From: JARRKC01 sp037388505
GTDB lineage: Bacteria; Acidobacteriota; UBA6911; RPQK01; JAPXNP01
Assembly (NCBI GenBank): GCA_037388505.1
Contig: JARRKC010000005.1
Location: 38,275 to 102,274 of the forward strand
DNA: 64,000 bases
Direction of reading: 5' to 3'
Shown here: piece by piece, positions 45,464-52,260 of the stretch
Layout: every line of letters begins with the position of its first letter
Position numbering within the stretch: the first letter of the stretch is position 1
Translations under genes and position numbers: made by a program
The notes under the pieces: generated by a model
Told to the model about the DNA's origin: nothing
The model's database searches: none
The model's input: the letters and a program-made list of their open reading frames with translations, nothing else

Positions 45464-45645
45464 GAAGTTCCGAGTTACGTGTTCCGAGTTCCGAGGGTCG
45501 TGTTGTTGAAATCCTCGGCCTGCTGCCTCACCTGGGCCACCCGGCTGTTGAGCCTTGCAGAACCGATTCCACGGTAGAGCCGCAGCTTAGGCAAAGGGCT
45601 CCAAAACAAAGGAATCCTTTAGGTACTTAGCGCCTTTGCGTTGAA
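45464..45645. repeat. heptad array and CGCAAAG-type repeat, copy 2
   Basis: AAGTTCCGAGTTACGTGTTC continues as CGAGTTCCGAGGG up to 45497. From about 45588 the reverse complement of the 20372-20425 repeat follows: AAAACAAAGGAATCCTTTAG is shared in the centre, and the arms read GCCGCAGC on the left and GCGCCTTTGCG on the right. No gene is seen here. Confidence 0.65.
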
Positions 45646-45649
45646 TCCC

Positions 45650-48600
45650 CTACGGTTCCGGGACGCCCGCAATGACCGGAAAGGTCGTCAGAGTCGGGAC
45701 GTTGTCCGGATATTGCGCATCCTTCTGGCGCAAGGTGACGGCAGCAATCGGCAGATCGGACTCGACGGTCAAGACGCCTCGCATTTCCTTGGCCTGGGTG
45801 GCGACGTCGCCGTCGAACAACTGGTTGATGAAGCGGGGTAGATGCTGCCCTGCGGCCAGAGAAATCTCCTTCTCCGCCAGCAGATTGAAATCCAGGTCGT
45901 AGAGCCGAAGCGTAATCGTCGCTTCCCCGTCGTTCGCGTTGACGAGCGCGAGACCCGTGTCCGATGCACCGATCGAATCCACGAAGATGCTGAACTTGCG
46001 GCGGGCCAGCGTCGCCGCGACCCCGGCTTCGTAGAGATTCTGCCCTTCTGCCTGCCCGACCAGACGCTGCGTGAAGACCGCCGTCCCGGCCACTACGGGA
46101 TTGGAGGCCGTCAGTACGGCGTATCCGATCTGCTGAGGCCCCGTTCCTGGAGTCTGGAAGACATAGAACTGACCTGAGCCCAACTGCAGCGAAACGCTCC
46201 CGACCAGACCTCCCGTGCCGAGGTCTAAGCCCATCGGGGCTCCCTTCGAATCGAAGAAAGAGAGTGTGATGTTGGTGATGATCCCAAGAGTCCCCGGATT
46301 TGCCAGAAAGAAGCTGGTTCGAAACTGTTGGTCCCCTGTCAGTCCGAAGACCCCGTCGGCAATCTGCGGGAAGTAGAGCGTCCTTCCAAGGTTGCTCGGC
46401 TGCATAACGGGAAACGGCGTCAGGGACGCCACCTCATAGGGAAACTCGAGGCCTGGGTTGTCACGCTGGCGCAGGGTCAACGCCACCAGAGGAACAGGAC
46501 AGTGGACGCTGACAATACCACGCATCTCGGAGGCCTGGTCCTTGACTTGAGAGAATAACTGGTTGATGAACCGGGCCGTATGCCGGCCGCGGGCCAGATC
46601 GAGCGATGAGTCTCCGACGTGATAACCGTCCGAATCGCGCAAGGTCAAGTCTATCTGGGCGGGATCCTCCTCTCCGGGCAGACCTTGTGCGGCATTGACC
46701 AGGGCGAGTCCCGTATCGTTGTCACCCAGCGAGTCGAGCAGGAAGACGAAATCTCCGGCCGCTCTCGTCGCGGGAACCCCGGCTTCGTATTGCGTGACGT
46801 TGGTATCGGGGAGGTGTCCGGGGACGACATCGATACGATTGAAGATCGCGGTTCCGCCGACACCCGGGCCTGCCGTGATTCGAGCATATCCGACTCGGAG
46901 ACCCGGGTCGGCCGGACTCTGGAGATAGGTACCGCCTCCCTTGGCCAGGGGGATCTGCAGCTCCGAGCTTGCTTCACCATCATCGAAGCGCATGTCCAGA
47001 GGGCTGCCGCTGCTGTCGAAGAAATCGACCTGCACGGTCGTTGCATCGCCGGTGTTGACGAAGACCATGGCTGTCGTGAACTTGATGCGGCCCGCAATTC
47101 CATCGGCGATTTGAGGGAAGTAAAAGACGTTCTGCGGCTGCATCTCCGCGACGAACCCGTCCGAACCCGACTGGTATCCGACGTACATCTGGCCGTTGTG
47201 CCTCCGGTCGATGGCCAGCGCCATAACCTCGGTGGTCTTCAGGCTCGAACCGAGAGACTGCCAGGTGGGCTGCCAGCTTTGCCCCGTGTTGGTCCCTTTG
47301 AGAACCCCATTGTCGTAAGTTCCGGCAAAGAACGTAGAGCTGCTGCTCGGGCTGATCCAGAGAGAGCTGACCGTGCCGGAACTTGGCTGCATCGGTTGAG
47401 CCTCCCAAGTCGTCCCTCCATCTTGAGTGCGTGCGATGATCGGAAGACCGGCGACCTGACTGGCAGCGTAGAGAACCGAACTGTTTCCGGGATCGATGGC
47501 CAGACCAAGGACATTGCCAACGCTCTGGAAGCTCGTCAGTGCCCAAGTGCTCCCTCCAGTAGTCGATCGATAGACGGCGTCGCCGGTTCCGAGATAAACG
47601 TTGTCCGAGTCATGGGCATCTATGCGAATCGTGAAAACCGTCTTGCCGCCCGCGGTTTGGTTGAGACCGGTATTCCTGGGTCCCCAGCTGCCTTCATCTC
47701 CAGCGCTGGTAGACTTGAAGATTCCGCTCCCCTGGGTTCCCGCGTAGACGACCTGAGCATTCGAGGGATCGATCGCGATCGCCGTAATCGGTGCCACAGC
47801 GAGGTGGTCGCCGTCGCTCAGCAGCGTCCAGTCTTGGCCTCCGTTCTCGGTGCGCTGCAATCCGCCCAATGTGCCCGCAAAGACGACCTGGTGATCCGTC
47901 GGATCGGCAGCGATCGAGAGCACCCGTTGGCCCTCCAGACCGATCGACGTCCAACTCACTCCAAGGTCCTTGGACACGTAGATGCCGCCCGATACAGTAC
48001 CGGCGTAGAGCCATGAATTCACCGGGTCGACAAACAGGCTGATCACGTTGGGATCCTTGATGCCCGACCCGGAGGATTGCCAGGTCGAGCCGCTGTTGGA
48101 CGTTCTGAACAGTCCACTACCCCCAGGGCCCTCCTGCAGAGATTGCACTTTCGGGAACTGTTGAGATGTGGTCACACCAGCCATCAGAACCCGATCATCC
48201 GGAGTCACGGAGGCGATGCTCGGAATCTCCGTCCCGTCCCCGCCAAAGTAGCTCGAGTAGGCGAGCTGCGAACGATCGAAATCGAAGATCGCCACAAAGG
48301 CGTCGACGCCGTCGATGCTCGAATCGAGGGCCCCCGCAAGGGGCATGTCGGGAGAAGTCGTCACGCCGATGCCGACGAGCCGACCCGATCCGTCCACCTG
48401 GCACTGCCGCAGAGAATCCGCACCCGCTCCTCCGAAATAGGTCGCAGCGCTGATACTCGACAGATCTGCAGCGATCCGGAGCACAAAAGCGTCCGTGTTG
48501 CCCGCATAGGCGCTCTGGATCGGATCGACCAACGTGAGGTCACTGCTGGACGTCTCGCCACCCACATAGATCTGCCCGAGCGCGTCCTTGGCAAGGCAGT

Positions 48601-50101
48601 AGACCGTCTCATCGGCTCCTCCCCCCAAATAGGAGGAGAACACCAGCTCACTGGCGTCAGAATTGATTTTGCACAGGAATGCATCGGAGCCGCCCGACCG
48701 GTTGGAGTCGACGGCATCGACAAGTGGGAGATTCGTCGATGTCGTCCTGCCGTCCAGCAGGATCGAACCGTCGGAGTCCAGAATGAGCCCGGCCGGCGTT
48801 TCGTCTCGCGAACCACCAAAGAATGTCGAAAAGACAAGCTCGGTCCCATCAGAACTGAGGCGCGTGACAAATACGTCGGCTCCCCCGGCGTACCCCGGTT
48901 GCAGGGCGTTTGAAGAGTAGGGGAAATCCGAGGAACGCGTGGTTCCCGAAACGACCGGTTCCTGTCCGGTTCCAACAGAGACCGCGTACCCCGAATCGGC
49001 TCCCTTGCCTCCCAGATACGTAGAGAAAATGATGCTCGAGCCGGTCGGATTGAGCTTGAGCAGAAAAGCATCCGATGAGCTGCTCCGACTCTCTTGAAAC
49101 GCGTTTTTGACCGGAAGGTCTCCCGAGCTCGTCGTCCCGACGACATAGATGTTGCCGGACGAGTCCAACTCGATATTGGAGGGATCGTCGTCGCCCGAGC
49201 CGCCGAAATAGGTGATCCACTGAATCGATCGGTCGGAGGCTGCAAGCTTGGCCACGAAGACATCGGTTCCACCGGATTTCTCCATCTGGAAGCCGCCGGA
49301 CGCAGGTAGATTGATGGAGCTGGTCACTCCAGCCAGAAAGATGTCGCCGGCATCGTCCTGAGCGATGCCGGCAATTGCATCCGACTGGGCCCACCCAAGC
49401 AAGCTCGAGAATGAAAGGACCGGGTCGATCGTCAAGGGCAGCGATGAATCGTACTTCCCGATGTCGAATCCCACCCTGGAGGGATCGCCAGGATCGACCT
49501 TGAAGCGACAGGCCACCTTCTTCCGGGCTCCATCGGGCAAAGTCTGAAAGGTCCGGGGAGCGTCGACCCGGAAGCTCAGGTTGCCAAATGCTAGAATCAG
49601 ATCTCCGGAGGGATCGACGGTGGCGGTCTCGATGCCTGTCCAGTGCATCGTGATTTGGTCCGGGTCGCCGGAGGGCGCGATCTGGAAATCGAATTCGATT
49701 CGTCGTTCGGTACCGTAGAAAACCAAGTCCACGCCCGCATAGACATCTGCTTGGCGGACTCGTCGATACGCTTCAGCTCCGGCAATCCACAGCCGGGAGT
49801 CGGTACCCCGAAAATAGTTCGACTGAAAGCCGAGCTTCCGCTCGCCCTGCGGCGAGGAGGGCCGGGCGCCCTCCAGCGTCATTCCCAGAACCCGCGCCGG
49901 GACGCCCGGAACCGTCAGAAGAACTCCGCCTGCTCCAAGTCGAGCTGCAACATTGGCGCCGCGGACGACGAATCCCGTGCTGCACCGTTCGAACCGCAGA
50001 GGCAGGGAGGGCGGATCAATGCTCTCCTGTCTCGGGGCGGCGGTAAAAGCCGTAGTGAAAAGGAAACCAGAGGTGGTGACGGCAAGAAGAGCTCTTCTCA
50101 T
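45650..50101 (-). CDS. giant secreted SBBP/Asp-box beta-propeller protein
   Basis: From ATG 50101 the protein has 1,483 residues and a signal peptide (MRRALLAVTTSGFLFTTAFT). The first 230 residues are a DUF7948-like leader (YAGVDLVFYGTERRIEFDF). SBBP repeats (FSTYLGGKGADSGYAVSVGT and similar) fill about 240-640. Asp-box/BNR-like repeats (SNSGSTWQSSGSG, TENGGQDWTLLS, TQDGGTTWEAQP) fill 650-1,000. Two tandem copies of a 200-residue module (YFPQIADG..., FVNTGDATTVQVDFFDSSGS..., FINQLF..., MRGIVSV...) make up the C terminus. It should be cell-surface or secreted. The binding partner is unknown. Confidence 0.85.
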   Translation of the reverse strand: MRRALLAVTTSGFLFTTAFTAAPRQESIDPPSLPLRFERCSTGFVVRGANVAARLGAGGVLLTVPGVPARVLGMTLEGARPSSPQGERKLGFQSNYFRGTDSRLWIAGAEAYRRVRQADVYAGVDLVFYGTERRIEFDFQIAPSGDPDQITMHWTGIETATVDPSGDLILAFGNLSFRVDAPRTFQTLPDGARKKVACRFKVDPGDPSRVGFDIGKYDSSLPLTIDPVLSFSSLLGWAQSDAIAGIAQDDAGDIFLAGVTSSINLPASGGFQMEKSGGTDVFVAKLAASDRSIQWITYFGGSGDDDPSNIELDSSGNIYVVGTTSSGDLPVKNAFQESRSSSSDAFLLKLNPTGSSIIFSTYLGGKGADSGYAVSVGTGQEPVVSGTTRSSDFPYSSNALQPGYAGGADVFVTRLSSDGTELVFSTFFGGSRDETPAGLILDSDGSILLDGRTTSTNLPLVDAVDSNRSGGSDAFLCKINSDASELVFSSYLGGGADETVYCLAKDALGQIYVGGETSSSDLTLVDPIQSAYAGNTDAFVLRIAADLSSISAATYFGGAGADSLRQCQVDGSGRLVGIGVTTSPDMPLAGALDSSIDGVDAFVAIFDFDRSQLAYSSYFGGDGTEIPSIASVTPDDRVLMAGVTTSQQFPKVQSLQEGPGGSGLFRTSNSGSTWQSSGSGIKDPNVISLFVDPVNSWLYAGTVSGGIYVSKDLGVSWTSIGLEGQRVLSIAADPTDHQVVFAGTLGGLQRTENGGQDWTLLSDGDHLAVAPITAIAIDPSNAQVVYAGTQGSGIFKSTSAGDEGSWGPRNTGLNQTAGGKTVFTIRIDAHDSDNVYLGTGDAVYRSTTGGSTWALTSFQSVGNVLGLAIDPGNSSVLYAASQVAGLPIIARTQDGGTTWEAQPMQPSSGTVSSLWISPSSSSTFFAGTYDNGVLKGTNTGQSWQPTWQSLGSSLKTTEVMALAIDRRHNGQMYVGYQSGSDGFVAEMQPQNVFYFPQIADGIAGRIKFTTAMVFVNTGDATTVQVDFFDSSGSPLDMRFDDGEASSELQIPLAKGGGTYLQSPADPGLRVGYARITAGPGVGGTAIFNRIDVVPGHLPDTNVTQYEAGVPATRAAGDFVFLLDSLGDNDTGLALVNAAQGLPGEEDPAQIDLTLRDSDGYHVGDSSLDLARGRHTARFINQLFSQVKDQASEMRGIVSVHCPVPLVALTLRQRDNPGLEFPYEVASLTPFPVMQPSNLGRTLYFPQIADGVFGLTGDQQFRTSFFLANPGTLGIITNITLSFFDSKGAPMGLDLGTGGLVGSVSLQLGSGQFYVFQTPGTGPQQIGYAVLTASNPVVAGTAVFTQRLVGQAEGQNLYEAGVAATLARRKFSIFVDSIGASDTGLALVNANDGEATITLRLYDLDFNLLAEKEISLAAGQHLPRFINQLFDGDVATQAKEMRGVLTVESDLPIAAVTLRQKDAQYPDNVPTLTTFPVIAGVPEP

Positions 50102-50163
50102 TTCGGAGTACTCCATCGGGAGATTCCATCACAAGACAGGAGACAATCCCAGTCTCCCGAAAT

Positions 50164-51129
50164 CTACAAGACGATTTGGAGGCTGCGGATCTTGCCCAGC
50201 AAGGCTCGGTAGCTGATGTTCAGCTTGCGAGCCGCCCGCTTGCGATCCCCTCCGCTCTCTTCGAGAGCTTTCACAATCATACGGCGTTCTACGGCCTCAC
50301 TGGTCAGACGGGCGGCTTGTCCAAGGGACAGCGCCGATGTTGCTTTCGTTCCGTTGTTGCGCTCGAATCGGCGCTGGCGATCCTCGATGGCGCGGGTGGG
50401 ATCACCTCCAGCCCGCATGAGTTCATCGACGAATTCTCGTAGGTCGCGAACGTTCTCGGGCCATTCCGAAGCGGCCAGCGCTTCGAGATGGGCACGCCGG
50501 AGATGCGTCACGGGCGAAACTGTGTGTTCCTCTTCGAATTCGCGGCGGAAGAAATCCGCCAGGGCGGCTATGTCCTCCGGCCTGTCTCGAAGCGGTGGGA
50601 CAGTGATCTCGACGGCGTTCAGCCGACGATACAGATCCTCTCTGAACCGTCCGGCCGTGACTTCTTCCCGGAGGTTCCGGCAGGTGGAAGCCAAAATTCG
50701 TGCCGCTGGTTTGAAGAAGCGGCCGTCGCCGACCCGCTGAGAATCACGATCCAGGACCAGCTGCAGGATCGCCGCCTGGGCGCCCACATCGAGCTCGCCG
50801 ATCTCGTCGAAGTACAGCGTGCTGCCGGCGCCGCAGGCCAGAGCGGACCAAGCCAGGAAGGGCTTGACACCCAACAACCTACCGACAGATAGCAAGGCTT
50901 CGAGCCGTCCGCTATCCACTTTGAGAAGAGGTTTTGCCGACCGCTTTGACAGACCGTGAATCCTGCGGGCAATCACTTCCTTTCCCACGCCTGGTTCGCC
51001 GGTGATCAGCACGTCAAGATCGGTTGGACCCACCCGCGCAACCAATTCGTAGACCCTGCGCATGGCGGTACTGGAGCAGAGCATCTCCTGGAAGTCACTT
51101 CGGTCGCTGGCTGACTGCATCTTCAACAT
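50164..51129 (-). CDS. AAA+ sigma-54-activator-like regulator lacking receiver and GAFTGA
   Basis: The 321-residue protein has a bEBP-type AAA+ domain: Walker A GEPGVGKE (about residues 44-51), Walker B LYFDEIGEL (105-113), a sensor-like ILASTCRNLREEV, arginine-finger context FREDLYRRLNAVEITVPPLR, and a C-terminal Fis-type helix-turn-helix (GGDRKRAARKLNISYRALL). Where GAFTGA should be, the sequence is LLSVGRLLGVKPFLAWSALA, so the loop that touches sigma-54 is missing. It may therefore repress or modulate rather than activate. Its own promoter looks sigma-54-dependent (51162-51177). Confidence 0.85.
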   Translation of the reverse strand: MLKMQSASDRSDFQEMLCSSTAMRRVYELVARVGPTDLDVLITGEPGVGKEVIARRIHGLSKRSAKPLLKVDSGRLEALLSVGRLLGVKPFLAWSALACGAGSTLYFDEIGELDVGAQAAILQLVLDRDSQRVGDGRFFKPAARILASTCRNLREEVTAGRFREDLYRRLNAVEITVPPLRDRPEDIAALADFFRREFEEEHTVSPVTHLRRAHLEALAASEWPENVRDLREFVDELMRAGGDPTRAIEDRQRRFERNNGTKATSALSLGQAARLTSEAVERRMIVKALEESGGDRKRAARKLNISYRALLGKIRSLQIVL

Positions 51130-51161
51130 CCGTACAAGCCCCCCGTATTCCGCACTATTTC

Positions 51162-51177
51162 TGCAAGTTCAGTGCCA
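51162..51177 (-). promoter_or_regulatory. sigma-54 (-24/-12) promoter candidate of the AAA+ regulator gene
   Basis: On the minus strand TGGCACTGAACTTGCA matches the TGGCAC-N5-TTGCA consensus exactly, with 10 bases between the GG and GC dinucleotides. The start codon at 51129 lies about 35 bases farther on. Confidence 0.65.
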
Positions 51178-51483
51178 CTCCGTCTTGCTGGAGCGGCCTT
51201 CTGCCTCGAGAAGCCTGCATTTCGAGAGGAACCTGACGCCTGTGCGCCCTCCGTGTCTGCTTGCTTCTTAGTGGTAGAACACGACTATCGGCCTTGGGGT
51301 CCTTCGGGGCTTTCCTATGCAAGATGGACGGCGTATCGTCTCCACATCTCGTTCGGCCGCGGCGGACCGAATCACCTCTTTGAGGATTTGAGTTCACATA
51401 TGCTGTCTTTCAGTTCACAGTCGCGGAAGCTCGTCGCTCCCGAAGCCGACGATTCTTCTAGGTCTGAAAAGGGGGGTCGGTTC
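51178..51483. other. non-coding leader/regulatory region between divergent transcripts
   Basis: No gene or repeat array is seen. This stretch separates two sigma-54-type promoters and is where enhancer sites for the activators would be expected. I could not point to a clear dyad for either regulator. Confidence 0.4.
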
Positions 51484-51499
51484 TGGCATAGTTGTTGCT
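51484..51499 (+). promoter_or_regulatory. sigma-54 (-24/-12) promoter candidate upstream of the export gene
   Basis: TGGCATAGTTGTTGCT has GG and GC exactly 10 bases apart and differs from consensus mainly at the sixth position. The export gene starts 168 bases downstream. A second, extended -10 candidate (TGGTATGAT, 51625-51633) lies closer to the gene. Confidence 0.55.
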
Positions 51500-51666
51500 T
51501 CTGCTCTCTGCTGCGAAGTTCGGAAAGGCTATCGCGGTTGGCACATGCGCTGATCCTGACGGCTGTTTCTTGCGTCCCGGAGGGGCCATCCCGCTGCAAA
51601 AAATCCCCTCGAACAGATCTTGCTTGGTATGATCGCAGGAGCAAAACACTCCCGTGGAGGCTGGGT

Positions 51667-52236
51667 ATGCTTAAGAGACTCGCAATTTTCGTAGGACTTC
51701 TTCCCATGTTGGCCGGCACCGTGCTCGTGGCTCAGACACCGACCGGGCAGGAGCCTCTGTACGTCATCCAACCGAGCGACATGCTCGAAGTCTTCGTATG
51801 GAAAGAACCGGACCTGTCACGTCAGGTGCTCGTGCGGCCCGATGGGAGGATATCGTTCCCGCTCATCCAGGATCTCGAGGCGGCCGGCCTGACCCCGGGT
51901 GAACTCAAGGCGAAAATCGAAGACCTCCTAAAGGAATACATCGAAACGCCGAATGTTACGGTGATTGTGACTCAAATTAATCACTACCGGATCTATGTGA
52001 CCGGAAAGGTCCACGGCCCCGCAAGCTTCACGCTCCAGGATCCGGTCACGGTTCTGCAAGCCCTGAGTCTGGCGGGCGGATTCGCCGAGTTTGCGGATGA
52101 AGGGGACATCAAGATCGTGCGCAGTTATGGTTCGCGGTACGAATATCTTCCTTTTAACTACAAAGACGTCATCAAAGGCAAGAATACGAATCAAGACATC
52201 GTTCTGCGTTCGGGCGACGTTGTCGTCGTCCCATGA
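51667..52236 (+). CDS. polysaccharide export protein (Wza/EpsE-like)
   Basis: From ATG 51667, with GGAGG 6 nt before, the protein has 189 residues. A signal peptide (LAIFVGLLPMLAGTVLVAQ) is followed by the Poly_export domain (YVIQPSDMLEVFVWKEPDLS, VRPDGRISFPLIQDLEAAG) and an SLBB-type domain (HYRIYVTGKVHGPASF). It is the length of PEP-CTERM/XrtA-associated export proteins. It should form the outer-membrane-side channel or periplasmic ring for exopolysaccharide. It opens the export operon. Confidence 0.92.
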   Translation: MLKRLAIFVGLLPMLAGTVLVAQTPTGQEPLYVIQPSDMLEVFVWKEPDLSRQVLVRPDGRISFPLIQDLEAAGLTPGELKAKIEDLLKEYIETPNVTVIVTQINHYRIYVTGKVHGPASFTLQDPVTVLQALSLAGGFAEFADEGDIKIVRSYGSRYEYLPFNYKDVIKGKNTNQDIVLRSGDVVVVP

Positions 52237-52260
52237 ATCTGAGGGGGGAGAGCACCGAAG

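Noticed and set aside
46619..48016. 465-codon plus-strand frame opposite the giant propeller gene
   Set aside because: Chance frame of high-GC DNA; the opposite strand has strong domain evidence.
51540..51556. TTGGCACATGCGCTGA as another sigma-54 promoter
   Set aside because: The GC dinucleotide is not at the required 10-base spacing from GG.
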